Part shown: in pieces, positions 38,870 to 47,077 of the stretch
How positions within the stretch are numbered: position 1 is the stretch's first letter
Layout of the letters: each line of letters starts with the position of its first letter
NCBI GenBank assembly: GCA_035707105.1
Contig: DASSUI010000040.1
Coordinates: 1 to 64,000, forward strand
Reading direction: 5' to 3'
DNA: 64,000 nt
DNA from: JACDAN01 sp035707105
GTDB lineage: Bacteria; Actinomycetota; Thermoleophilia; Gaiellales; Gaiellaceae
The notes under the pieces: model-generated
What the model saw: only the letters and a program-made list of their open reading frames with translations
Told to the model about the DNA's origin: nothing
Databases searched by the model: none
Position numbers and translations under genes: made by a program

Positions 38870-40249
38870 ATGGCGCAGGTCGAGTTGGAGGGCAGGGCGA
38901 CGAAGAGCAGGGCGACATCGAGCAACGAGGACCGCCAGCGGGTGCTCAAGCGGATCCAGGACGAGGGAGTCGAGTTCCTCCTGCTCTGGTTCACCGATCT
39001 CGAGGGGCACCTGAAGAGCTTCGCGGTCACCCCGGCGGAGATGGAGGAGGCGCTCGACGACGGGATGGGCTTCGACGGCTCGTCGATCACGGGCTTCAAC
39101 GCGATCGAGGAGTCCGACATGGTCGCGATCCCCGATCCGGCGACGTTCCAGCTCATGCCGTGGCGCGAGGGCGAGACGAAGGTCGCGCGGATGATCTGCG
39201 ACGTGGTCACGCCGGACGGCGAACCGTACGACGGCGACCCGCGCTACGTTCTCCGTCGGGCGCTCGACCGGATGAAGGAGATGGGGTTCGACACGTTCAA
39301 CGTCGGCCCCGAGCTCGAGTACTTCCTCTTCAAGGACGCAAAGGGGACGGAGACGCTCGACGAGGGCGGGTACTTCGCCATGACGACGATGGACGCGGCG
39401 AGCGAGCTCCGGCAGGAGACGGTCCGCGCGCTCGAGGCGATGGGCATCCCGATCGAGTACGTGCACCACGAGGTCGGCCCGTCGCAGCACGAGATCGACA
39501 TGCGCTTCGCGCCGGCGCTCGAGATGGCCGACCACACGATCACCTACCGGCTCATCGTCAAGGAGATCGCGAAGAAGGCCGGCTTCCACGCGACCTTCAT
39601 GCCGAAGCCGATCTTCGGCGAGAACGGCTCGGGCATGCACACCCATCAGTCCCTGTTCACCGACGGGCGGAACGCGTTCTTCGACGCCGAGGACAAGTGG
39701 CACCTCTCCGACGTCGGGAAGGCGTTCATCGCCGGCCAGCTCCGACATGCGCGCGAGATCGCGGGCGTGTTCGCGCAGTGGGTCAACTCGTACAAGCGGC
39801 TCGTGCCGGGCTACGAGGCGCCGGTCTACGTCGCCTGGTCGCAGCGGAACCGCTCCGCGCTGATCCGGATCCCGCTCTACAAGCCGGGCTCCGAGCAGGC
39901 GACGCGCGCCGAGATCCGTTGCCCGGATCCCGCCTGCAACCCGTACCTGACGTTCGCGGCCCTGCTCCACGCCGGGCTGGAGGGGATCGAGAAGGGCTAC
40001 GAGCTGCCGGATCCGATGGAGACGAACCTCTACCACCTCACGTCGGAGCAGCGGCGCGAGCGGGGGATCGTGTCCCTGCCGGAGACGCTCGGCGAGGCGA
40101 TCGACGAGCTGTCCCAGTCCGAGCTCGCCAAGAAGGCGCTCGGCAGGCACATCTTCGACCGCTACGTGGAGCTCAAGCGGAAGGAATGGGACGAGTACCG
40201 CGTACAGCTCACCTCGTGGGAGCTCGACCGGTATTTGTCGGTGCTCTAG
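38870..40249 (+). CDS. glnA: glutamine synthetase, type I (alpha-like)
   Basis: ATP-dependent synthesis of glutamine from glutamate and ammonium, 459 residues, a dodecamer in this family. Seen: MGFDGSSITGF, GPELEYFLF, HHEVGPSQHEIDMRFAP, the ATP/Glu motif KPIFGENGSGMHTHQSL and NRSALIRIP. The C-terminal region reads ETNLYHLTSEQRRERGI, closer to the GSI-alpha subgroup than to the adenylylation site NLYDLPPEE, so GlnE control is doubtful. ATG 38870 with GGAGG. Expression is probably attenuated through its leader together with glnK-amt. Paired hairpins follow the gene. Confidence 0.95.
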   Translation: MAQVELEGRATKSRATSSNEDRQRVLKRIQDEGVEFLLLWFTDLEGHLKSFAVTPAEMEEALDDGMGFDGSSITGFNAIEESDMVAIPDPATFQLMPWREGETKVARMICDVVTPDGEPYDGDPRYVLRRALDRMKEMGFDTFNVGPELEYFLFKDAKGTETLDEGGYFAMTTMDAASELRQETVRALEAMGIPIEYVHHEVGPSQHEIDMRFAPALEMADHTITYRLIVKEIAKKAGFHATFMPKPIFGENGSGMHTHQSLFTDGRNAFFDAEDKWHLSDVGKAFIAGQLRHAREIAGVFAQWVNSYKRLVPGYEAPVYVAWSQRNRSALIRIPLYKPGSEQATRAEIRCPDPACNPYLTFAALLHAGLEGIEKGYELPDPMETNLYHLTSEQRRERGIVSLPETLGEAIDELSQSELAKKALGRHIFDRYVELKRKEWDEYRVQLTSWELDRYLSVL

Positions 40250-40285
40250 AAATACCCCTCGAAAGCAGGAACAATGGATATCTGT

Positions 40286-40354
40286 CCTGCCCTCCCTGCG
40301 GCGGGCAGGGCGAACTGACGGCCGACCGCGAGCTGCGTTTGCAGCTCGTGGTCG
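40286..40354 (+). terminator. tandem stem-loops after glnA
   Basis: First stem CCTGCCC (40286-40292) with GGGCAGG (40303-40309). Second CGACCGCGAGCTGC (40323-40336), loop GTTT, GCAGCTCGTGGTCG (40341-40354), 14 bp with one G-U. They lie between glnA and the convergent dienelactone hydrolase gene and probably serve both. Confidence 0.65.
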
Positions 40355-40375
40355 TTCTGCAGGCTTTCTGCGACG

Positions 40376-40951
40376 TTAAGCGGTCTTCTGGAGGAAGCCG
40401 AGGACGCGTTCCGTGAGCAGTTCGGTGGCGTCCTCGTCGTAGTCGGCCAGGCTCTCGTCGGTGAAGAGGTGTCGATCTCCGGGATAGAGGAACAGTTCCA
40501 CGCCCTCGACCGTCTCGACGAGCTCGCGGGCGGCGTCGAGATCTCCCTCGAGGGCCCACTCGTCGGCCTCCATCATGTGGATCTGGGCCGGGACGCCCTG
40601 CGGCCACGGGGTGCCGAACTCCGAAGGAGGGATGCAACTGTGGAACAGCAGGGCTCCCTTTGCACCGGACCTCGTCTGGGCCAGCATCTGCGCAGGCATC
40701 GCCCCGAGCGAGAACCCTGCGTAGACGAGATCGTCGGGCAGGCCGTCGGCAGCGAGCCGACCGCGCTCGATGATCGTGTCGAAGCCGACCTCCTTCGCGT
40801 AGCCGACGCCCTCGGTGAGATCGGCGAACGTCCTGCCGTCGTAGAGGTCCGGCGCGTGCACGACGTGCCCGGCCGCGCGGAGGCGATCGGCGAACGAGAG
40901 GCACCCACGGGTCAAGCCCTGGGCGTGGTGAAGGAGCAGGACCTCGGCCAC
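40376..40951 (-). CDS. dienelactone hydrolase family protein
   Basis: A 191-residue alpha/beta hydrolase. Nucleophile in GFSLGAM (Ser in place of the Cys seen in true dienelactone hydrolases), acid in MEADEWA and base in DRHLFTD. The cytoplasmic enzyme probably cleaves an ester or lactone; substrate unknown. GTG 40951 is supported by minus-strand TAGGCT ending 7 nt upstream (leaderless). Convergent with glnA across the paired terminators. Confidence 0.87.
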   Translation of the reverse strand: MAEVLLLHHAQGLTRGCLSFADRLRAAGHVVHAPDLYDGRTFADLTEGVGYAKEVGFDTIIERGRLAADGLPDDLVYAGFSLGAMPAQMLAQTRSGAKGALLFHSCIPPSEFGTPWPQGVPAQIHMMEADEWALEGDLDAARELVETVEGVELFLYPGDRHLFTDESLADYDEDATELLTERVLGFLQKTA

Positions 40952-40958
40952 GGACGCC

Positions 40959-40964
40959 AGCCTA
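40959..40964 (-). promoter_or_regulatory. leaderless -10 TAGGCT for the dienelactone hydrolase gene
   Basis: The hexamer ends 7 nt before GTG 40951 on the minus strand. Confidence 0.6.
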
Positions 40965-40996
40965 CCCGGGTCCTTCGGAGTCGACGGCCGGAGCGT

Positions 40997-41260
40997 CTAG
41001 AGGAACGCGCGGATCGACTCGCGCTCGACGTTGAGGCCGACGACGCCGCTCGTGCGGTCGATCTCGTCGATCGTCCCGGCCGGAACGAGCCGCCGGCGGC
41101 GCGAGAGGAAGCCGGAGCGCACGGAGAGCGCATCGGGGACGTCCGCGACCGTGCCGTACATCGGGCACTCGACGCGGCCGACGATCCTGCCCCTCACGTC
41201 GGCGACGACGTAGCCGATCGTCTGCCGGAGGTCGGGGAGGACGGGGAGCGCCTCGCTCAT
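40997..41260 (-). CDS. PRC-barrel-like small protein
   Basis: An 87-residue protein: IGYVVADVRGRIVGRVECPMY and RRLVPAGTIDEIDRTSGVVGL form two beta-rich halves typical of the PRC barrel found in RimM and in small actinobacterial proteins. It is cytoplasmic with no membrane helix. Function unknown, possibly an RNA- or protein-binding adapter. ATG 41260 is supported by minus-strand TACGGT ending 6 nt upstream. The SPDDR repeat protein gene lies upstream on the same strand, 107 nt away. Confidence 0.65.
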   Translation of the reverse strand: MSEALPVLPDLRQTIGYVVADVRGRIVGRVECPMYGTVADVPDALSVRSGFLSRRRRLVPAGTIDEIDRTSGVVGLNVERESIRAFL

Positions 41261-41266
41261 CACTTC

Positions 41267-41272
41267 ACCGTA
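41267..41272 (-). promoter_or_regulatory. leaderless -10 TACGGT for the PRC-barrel-like gene
   Basis: The hexamer ends 6 nt before ATG 41260. Confidence 0.55.
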
Positions 41273-41367
41273 CTCCCGGGCATAGCGGTTTCGGTTGGCG
41301 TCGGGTAAGGAGTCTGTAAGGCCGCGGAGCGCCATCCCGTGTCGGACGGCGCTCCACGTGCCTCCGC

Positions 41368-42315
41368 TTAGATGGGCCGGACCCGTCTGCGGCCGGTGCC
41401 GATGACGAAGAACGCGCCCGTGATGAGCAGCGCGACCGCGCCTGCGACGGCGACCGTCTCGGGGCTCGGGGCCCACGACGTTCCGGGGTCGGACACGGTA
41501 CCGCCGCTCGGCGCCACGCGCGGGAACGTCCGATCGTCCGGGCTGATGCCCGTATCCGGTGCCGCGATCGGTGTGCGCGGCAGCGCCCGGTCGTCCGGGC
41601 TGATGCCGGGCTCCGGCGCCGACAGCGGGGACGTCCGGGGCAGCGCCCGGTCGTCCGGACTCACGCCCGGTTCCGGCACGGGCGACCGTGGCAGCGCCCG
41701 ATCGTCGGGACTGACTCCCGGTTCCGGCACGGGCGACCGCGGCAGCGCCCGATCGTCGGGGCTGATCCCGGTCGTCGGCTCGGCGCCCGGCGATACACGC
41801 GCGAATCCGCGGTCGTCGGGGCTGACGCCGGTATCGGGTGCGGCGGCCGGCGGTGTCCGCGCAAACGCACGGTCGTCCGGGCTGACTGACTGGACACTCG
41901 CCGTGGCGCCTCCCAGCCTCGTGCCGGGGTCCGGGGCCCCCGCCGCCGTCCCGGCCACGCCCGCTGCCGCAGTGGCAGCGACCGCGAGCACGAGCGCGGT
42001 CTCGCGGATGCCGTGCGCTTCCACGTCGCCCTCCATCGCCCGGCGCAGTGCATCGCGGTCGAACGTGAGGACGATGTCCTCGCCCTGCGCGTCCCGCAGG
42101 AGCTGCTCCAGATCGGATCGCTCCCACGCAACCGCGACGTTTCGACTTTCGGCCGCCTCGCCGTCGGAAAAGCGAGTGACGTCGAGCACGAGCTCGATCG
42201 GCGCCTCATCCGCAGCGAGAGCGTCCTGGACCTCCGACCGTGCGACGGTGGTCGACAGACCATCCTGCACGTCGGGTGCAGACACGAGCGCTGCTCGTGC
42301 GGAAATCTGCTCCAT
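41368..42315 (-). CDS. membrane protein with seven SPDDR repeats, unknown function
   Basis: A 315-residue protein. The N-terminal ~95 residues are acidic and globular, with FSDGEAAESRNVAVAWERSD and FDRDALRRAMEGD. A hydrophobic Ala-rich helix follows (about 105-130). Then come seven repeats of 17-21 residues with the core G(V/I)SPDDRA-x-(A/P)R and Pro-rich spacers. The C-terminus is a transmembrane helix (near 284-303) and a basic tail GRRRVRP, like an anchored surface stalk. SPDDR repeats also occur in other deep actinobacterial membrane proteins. ATG 42315 has GGGAG at 6 nt. Function unknown; a periplasmic spacer or metal-binding stalk is possible. Confidence 0.75.
   Translation of the reverse strand: MEQISARAALVSAPDVQDGLSTTVARSEVQDALAADEAPIELVLDVTRFSDGEAAESRNVAVAWERSDLEQLLRDAQGEDIVLTFDRDALRRAMEGDVEAHGIRETALVLAVAATAAAGVAGTAAGAPDPGTRLGGATASVQSVSPDDRAFARTPPAAAPDTGVSPDDRGFARVSPGAEPTTGISPDDRALPRSPVPEPGVSPDDRALPRSPVPEPGVSPDDRALPRTSPLSAPEPGISPDDRALPRTPIAAPDTGISPDDRTFPRVAPSGGTVSDPGTSWAPSPETVAVAGAVALLITGAFFVIGTGRRRVRPI
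41519..41890 (-). repeat. tandem minisatellite coding SPDDR repeats
   Basis: About seven imperfect units of 51-63 nt with the core CGATCGTCGGGGCTGA or close variants. The third and fourth units from the 3' side are nearly identical, suggesting recent duplication or slippage. Length variation between strains is expected. Confidence 0.75.
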
Positions 42316-42446
42316 GAGCCGCTCCCTTCTTTTCGCGGCGCCGGATAGCGCCACTCTCGTTCCTCTGGACGGCGCGGTTGCCCACAATCTTCCCACAGCC
42401 TTGTGCCGTCTTCAACGAAGCCTCCGGTCCGGGCGTTGACGACTTC

Positions 42447-42452
42447 TAGAAT
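42447..42452 (+). promoter_or_regulatory. leaderless -10 TAGAAT for pdtaS
   Basis: The hexamer ends 7 nt before GTG 42460 and fixes that start over the in-frame codon at 42403. Confidence 0.6.
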
Positions 42453-42459
42453 CGGTCTC

Positions 42460-43866
42460 GTGGATGCCTCCGAGCGGCACCTTCGGCTGCTCACGGAGAC
42501 CATCGCGGCCGTCAACTCGACGCTCGACCTCGAGGAGGTGCTCGGCCTCGTCGCGAGCAAGGTCGCCGAGGCGCTCGACACCGAGGCGTGCTTCGTCTAC
42601 CTCTACGACGAGGCGGCCGACGAGCTCGTCCTCCGTGCGACGCAGGGCACGTCCGTCGAGGCGATGACCCGCAGGCCGCGCATGCGGCCGGGCGAGGGGA
42701 TCACCGGGACCGCAGCCGCCGAGCGGAGGCCGATCGCGATTCCGGCTCAGGCGCATCTCGACCCGCGTTTCAAGGCATTCCCGAACCTCCCCGAGGACCA
42801 GTACGAGTCCATCCTGGCCGTCCCGATCCTCGCGCGCGAGAAGCTCGCCGGGGCGCTGAACGTGCGGACGATCGAGCCGCGGCGGTTCACGGACGACGAG
42901 ATCGACCTCCTGCTCGCGATCGCCGCCCAGGTCGCGCAGACGATCGAGCACGCGAAGCTCTACAGCGAGGCGCAGCGTCGGGTCGGCGAGCTCGAGGCGC
43001 TCGCCCGCATCTCGGAGGCGGTCTCCGAGTCGCTCTATCTCGAGGAGTCGCTCGAGGCGATCGTCCAGACGACGGTCGACGCGGTCGGCGCGACCGGCGC
43101 GGCGCTCGTCCTCGAGGACGGCAACGTCGCCTGGCCGGAGGGGCGCGCCGGCAAGCACGCCGTCCGCATCCCGCTCCGCTGGAAGGGCCGCCAGATCGGC
43201 GAGCTCGTCTGCGACCGGGACCTGCCGTTCACGGACCAGGAGCGCGCGCTGCTCGCGTCGATCGCGAACCACGCCGCCGTCGCGCTCGAGCACGGTCGGG
43301 CGGTGATGCGCGGCGTCCTGGCCCAGGAGATCCACCACCGGGTCAAGAACAACCTCCAGACGGTCGCGTCGCTGCTGCGGCTCCAGGCGCGGTCGAGCGA
43401 CCGCGTCGACCCGCGCAAGGCGCTGGACGACTCCGCGAACCGGATTCTCGCGATCGCCGCCGTCCATGAGGTCCTGACCGAGAGCCGCCACGACGACGTC
43501 GAGCTCGACGAGCTGCTCGACCGGCTCCGCGCGATGCTCGTCCAGGGGCTCGGGTCCGGGAAACGTGTGGAAACGGCGCTCGAGCCCGTCTCGCTCGCGG
43601 CCCATCAGGCGACGGCGCTCGCGCTCGTCTTCAGCGAGCTGCTGCAGAACGCACTCGAGCACGGCGGCGAGTCAGTGTGGGTGGAGCTCGCGCGGCGCGA
43701 CGGCAAGGTCCTGCTCGCGATCGCCGACGACGGTCGCGGCATCGCCGACGAGCCCTCGGGCACCGGGCTCTCGATCGTCCAGGCGCTCGTCCGCGAGGAG
43801 CTCCGCGGCACTCTTGACCTGACCTCCGACGGCGGCCTTCGCGCCGAGGTGGTCTTCCCCGCGTGA
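42460..43866 (+). CDS. pdtaS: sensor histidine kinase with GAF domain, PdtaS type
   Basis: A 468-residue soluble kinase. Residues ~20-165 are a GAF domain (STLDLEEVLGLVASKVAEAL...). A second, shorter sensor segment follows (about 185-280). Then comes a HisKA_2 dimerisation helix with EIHHRVKNNLQTVASLLRLQ (phospho-acceptor His near 293), then HATPase with ELLQNALEHGG and ADDGRGIADEPSGTGLSIV. It pairs with the ANTAR response regulator two genes downstream, as PdtaS/PdtaR of mycobacteria, a system that acts on RNA. The signal is unknown. GTG 42460 is leaderless. Confidence 0.9.
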   Translation: MDASERHLRLLTETIAAVNSTLDLEEVLGLVASKVAEALDTEACFVYLYDEAADELVLRATQGTSVEAMTRRPRMRPGEGITGTAAAERRPIAIPAQAHLDPRFKAFPNLPEDQYESILAVPILAREKLAGALNVRTIEPRRFTDDEIDLLLAIAAQVAQTIEHAKLYSEAQRRVGELEALARISEAVSESLYLEESLEAIVQTTVDAVGATGAALVLEDGNVAWPEGRAGKHAVRIPLRWKGRQIGELVCDRDLPFTDQERALLASIANHAAVALEHGRAVMRGVLAQEIHHRVKNNLQTVASLLRLQARSSDRVDPRKALDDSANRILAIAAVHEVLTESRHDDVELDELLDRLRAMLVQGLGSGKRVETALEPVSLAAHQATALALVFSELLQNALEHGGESVWVELARRDGKVLLAIADDGRGIADEPSGTGLSIVQALVREELRGTLDLTSDGGLRAEVVFPA

Positions 43867-44642
43867 CGCCCCCCGTGCACGACTTCGGCGGAACAGGCCC
43901 CGACCTGCTCCTGCTGCACGGCGGCGGGGACAACCTCGAGACCTGGCGCGGGGTCGCGCCGCTCCTCGACGGTTTCAGCGTCGTCGCGTACGACGCGCGC
44001 GGCCACGGGCAGTCGCCCACGCCGGACCGTGCGTCGGTCGAAGACATGGTCGCCGAGGTGATCGAGATGGCCGGGCCGCTCGAGCGGCCATTCCTCGTCG
44101 GACATTCGATGGGAGGCGTCAACGCGCTCCTCGCGGCCGGACAAATGGACACGCTCGGCGGCGTGGTCGCGCTCGACGCGGTCCCGCGCTGGTGGACCCG
44201 CCCGAACCTCACGCGCGACGAGCTCGTCGAGTTCGGGCGAAGCCGCGGGTTCGGGTGGTCCGGGACGGACGAGGAGCTCGAGCGTCAGGTCTCCTCGCTC
44301 GGCGAGGGGAGCAGGCACGCCGAGCTGATGCGCGCCGTGTTCCGGCGGAACCACGAGCGGAACGACGGCGGGATGCTGCGCCGGAAGCCCGACCCCGAGT
44401 ACGCGCTGCCGCTCGCCCAGATCTACATGGGACCGCAGTCGGGGCTGACGGCGGAGCGGATCCGGGCGGTGAGGTGCCCCGTGCTGCTCCTCTGCTCCCA
44501 GGAGTGGGTCGGCGAGGATGCCCGGCGCACGCTCGCGGAGATCGACGTTCCTGTCGAGTGGTTCGACACCGGCCACTACCTGCATTGGGACGCGCCGGAT
44601 GCCGTGGCACGCCGGATCCGGGAGTTCGCGTGCGCATCCTGA
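43863..44642 (+). CDS. alpha/beta hydrolase
   Basis: A 259-residue hydrolase: oxyanion LLLHGGGDN, nucleophile elbow GHSMGG, and His in DTGHYLHWD near the C-terminus. Substrate unknown. GTG 43863 overlaps the pdtaS stop as GTGA, and its own end overlaps pdtaR by 13 nt, so it is embedded between sensor kinase and regulator and must be co-translated with them. It might make or destroy the ligand sensed by the GAF domain; that is inference from position only. Confidence 0.88.
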   Translation: MTPPVHDFGGTGPDLLLLHGGGDNLETWRGVAPLLDGFSVVAYDARGHGQSPTPDRASVEDMVAEVIEMAGPLERPFLVGHSMGGVNALLAAGQMDTLGGVVALDAVPRWWTRPNLTRDELVEFGRSRGFGWSGTDEELERQVSSLGEGSRHAELMRAVFRRNHERNDGGMLRRKPDPEYALPLAQIYMGPQSGLTAERIRAVRCPVLLLCSQEWVGEDARRTLAEIDVPVEWFDTGHYLHWDAPDAVARRIREFACAS

Positions 44643-45196
44643 TCGCGGAGGACGAGACGATCATCCGGCTCGACCTCCGCAACCTCCTCGAGGACTCGGG
44701 TCACGAGGTCTGCGCGGAGGCGCGCGACGGCGCGGAGGCCGTCGACCTCGCGCGCGAGCATCAACCGGACCTCGCGATCCTCGACGTGAAGATGCCGCGG
44801 GTCGACGGCATCGAGGCGGCTCGCAGGATCCTCGAGGAGCGACCGATCCCGATCGTGATGCTGACTGCGTACGGCCAGGACGAGCTCGTCTCGCGGGCCG
44901 TGGAGGCGGGGGTGTTCGGCTACCTCGTGAAGCCGTTCCGCGAGGCCGACCTGCTCCCGGCGATCGCGACGGCCCGCGCCCGCCACGAGGAGCTTGCCGA
45001 GCTGCGGGAGGAGGCGGACTCGCTCGCGGAGGCGCTGGCGGCGCGCAAGGCGATCGAGCGCGCCAAGGGCCTGCTGATGGCGCGCGACGGCCTGAGCGAG
45101 GACGAGGCCTTCAAGCGGCTCCGCAAGGCGAGCCAGCTGTCCGGCAAGCCGCTCAAGGTCGTGGCGGAGGCGCTGATCGCGGCGCTAGACGCCTGA
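44630..45196 (+). CDS. pdtaR: ANTAR-domain response regulator, PdtaR type
   Basis: A 188-residue regulator. Receiver domain with RILIAEDE, phospho-acceptor Asp52 in LAILDVKMP, and switch residues in MLTAYGQ and LVKPF. A coiled segment leads to the C-terminal ANTAR domain (about 130-185) with RKAIERAKGLLMARDGLSEDEAFKRLRKAS, which binds twin-hexaloop RNA and prevents termination. Partner of the kinase at 42460. GTG 44630 fits the family N-terminus and lies 13 nt inside the hydrolase gene. The 3' end overlaps the convergent ABC-F stop by 12 nt. Confidence 0.92.
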   Translation: MRILIAEDETIIRLDLRNLLEDSGHEVCAEARDGAEAVDLAREHQPDLAILDVKMPRVDGIEAARRILEERPIPIVMLTAYGQDELVSRAVEAGVFGYLVKPFREADLLPAIATARARHEELAELREEADSLAEALAARKAIERAKGLLMARDGLSEDEAFKRLRKASQLSGKPLKVVAEALIAALDA

Positions 45197-47077
45197 GGAC
45201 TCGAACAGCTGCTCCCAGCGCCCGATGAGCGCCTGCAGCTCGTCGCGCGCGGCGCGATGGGCGCGGAGGAGGTCGGCGTTGCCCCAGTCGTCCGCCAGCT
45301 GCCGCTCGAGGTCCGCAACCCGCTCCTCCTGCCGCTCGATGTCGCCCTCGAGGACCTCCAGGGCGGTCGGGCCCTTCGGCTTCGGCGCCGCCGCTCTCGT
45401 CTTCTTCGCGGCCTTCGGCGCCGGCTCGGCGGCCTTCTGCGCGGCCTTCTGCGCCGCCTCTTCCCGCCGCCGGACGAGCTCGGCCCAGCCGCCCTCGTAG
45501 GAGCGGAGGCCGCCGTCCTCGATCGCGAGCGTCCGGTGCGCGACGGCGTCGAGGAGCGCCCTGTCGTGCGAGACGAGGAGCACCGTGCCCGGAAAGGCCT
45601 CGAGCGCCGCCTCCAGCGCCTCACGGCTCTCGAGGTCGAGGTGGTTCGTCGGCTCGTCGAGCACGAGGAAGTTCGCGCCCGAGGCGACGACGATCGCAAG
45701 AGCGAGGCGCCGCCGCTCGCCGCCCGAGAGGACGGTCACGGCCTTCGACTGCTCGTCCCAGCCGGAGAACAGGAACCGGCCGAGGAGGTTCTGCGCGGAC
45801 TGCCGCGGGAGGCCAGTCGCTCCCTGGACGCAGTCCAGGACGGTTCCGCGCTCGTCGAGCTCGATCTCGTGCTGGGAGAAGTACGCGGCCTCGACGCCGT
45901 GACCGAGCCGCACGCCCCCTGCCGCGGGCTCCCGTCGTCCGAGCATGGTCTCGAGCAGCGTCGTCTTCCCTGAGCCGTTCGGGCCCACGAGCGCAACGTG
46001 CTCGCCGCGCTCTAACGCGAAGTCGAGCCCGTGCAGAAGCTCCTTCGAGCCCGCCTTCACGTCAAGCGCCGACGCCTCGACGACCGTCCGCCCGCTGCGC
46101 GCGGGCCGCAGGAAATCGAAGCCCAGCGAGCGCTGCCGCGTCGTCAGCCGCTCGAGCGTGTCGGCCTGGCCGCCCCGCTCCTCCTCGAGCCGGCCGATGT
46201 GGGTCAGCTTCGCCTGGGCCTGCTTCGCCTTGTTCTTCTTGTAGCGGAACCGCTCCACGAAGCGCTCGAGGCGCGCGATGTCCTCGCCCAGCCGGTCGAG
46301 CGCCTTCTGCGCGTGTTGCGCCCGCGCCGCCTTCTCGCGCCGCCATGCGTGCCAGGGCCCCTTGAAGTAGAGCGAGCGGCCGCCGGAAAGCTCGAGCACG
46401 CCGTTCGTCACCGCCTCGAGGAACCAGCGGTCGTGCGCGACCAGGATCACTCCGGCGTCGAGCGACTGCAGCTCGCGTTCGAGCCACTCGATGCTCTCGA
46501 CGTCCAGGTGGTTCGTCGGCTCGTCGAGGAGCAGGAGGTCCGGATCGCCGGCGAGCGCTCGGGCCAGCGAGGCGCGCGTCAGCTCGCCTCCGGAGAAGGT
46601 CTGGAGGGGACGGTCGAGCTCATCGTCGGCGAAGCCCAGCCCGCGGACGACCGAGGCCGTGCGGTCGCGCCAGGCGTACCCGCCCGCGTGCTCGAGGCGC
46701 GCCTGGGCGTCCGCGTACCGGGCGAGCGTCGCCTGGTCGTGGTCGCCTCCCGCCATCGCCTGCTCGAGGCTGCGGAGCTCGCCCTCGAGCGCGATCAGGT
46801 CGGATGCGCCGGAGAGGACGTACTCCCGCAGCGACATGTCCCGCTCGAGCGGCGGGCGCTGGTCGTGCAGCGCGACCCGGGTCCCCTTCGAGAACACGAG
46901 CTCGCCGCCGTCGGCGGGCAGCTCGCGGGCCAGCATCCGGAGCAGCGTCGTCTTGCCCGCCCCGTTGGGGCCGGCGAGCGAGAGCCGGTCCCGGCGCTCG
47001 ACCTTGAAGGAGACGCCGTCGAAGAGCGGGTCTCCCGACAACTCCTTCCGCAGGTTGTTTGCGATCACGACTGCCAT
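45185..47077 (-). CDS. ABC-F family ATPase (ribosome-associated, antibiotic-protection or translation factor)
   Basis: A 630-residue soluble protein with two ABC domains in one chain and no membrane helices: Walker A GPNGAGKT and GPNGSGKT, signatures FSGGELTRASLA and LSGGERRRLALA, Walker B LLLDEPTNHLD and LVLDEPTNHLD. A charged linker (near 265-305: EEERGGQADTLERLTTRQR) and a C-terminal Lys/Ala-rich coiled tail are typical of YdiF/Uup-like ABC-F. These bind the ribosomal E site; some confer macrolide, lincosamide or pleuromutilin resistance. GGAGG lies 9 nt before ATG 47077. A long structured leader with an upstream ORF precedes it, as for inducible ABC-F genes. Confidence 0.9.
   Translation of the reverse strand: MAVVIANNLRKELSGDPLFDGVSFKVERRDRLSLAGPNGAGKTTLLRMLARELPADGGELVFSKGTRVALHDQRPPLERDMSLREYVLSGASDLIALEGELRSLEQAMAGGDHDQATLARYADAQARLEHAGGYAWRDRTASVVRGLGFADDELDRPLQTFSGGELTRASLARALAGDPDLLLLDEPTNHLDVESIEWLERELQSLDAGVILVAHDRWFLEAVTNGVLELSGGRSLYFKGPWHAWRREKAARAQHAQKALDRLGEDIARLERFVERFRYKKNKAKQAQAKLTHIGRLEEERGGQADTLERLTTRQRSLGFDFLRPARSGRTVVEASALDVKAGSKELLHGLDFALERGEHVALVGPNGSGKTTLLETMLGRREPAAGGVRLGHGVEAAYFSQHEIELDERGTVLDCVQGATGLPRQSAQNLLGRFLFSGWDEQSKAVTVLSGGERRRLALAIVVASGANFLVLDEPTNHLDLESREALEAALEAFPGTVLLVSHDRALLDAVAHRTLAIEDGGLRSYEGGWAELVRRREEAAQKAAQKAAEPAPKAAKKTRAAAPKPKGPTALEVLEGDIERQEERVADLERQLADDWGNADLLRAHRAARDELQALIGRWEQLFESSGV

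Noticed and set aside
41519..41890. SPDDR minisatellite as a CRISPR array
   Set aside because: The repeats are in frame, code for a consistent peptide, and have no unique spacers of constant length.
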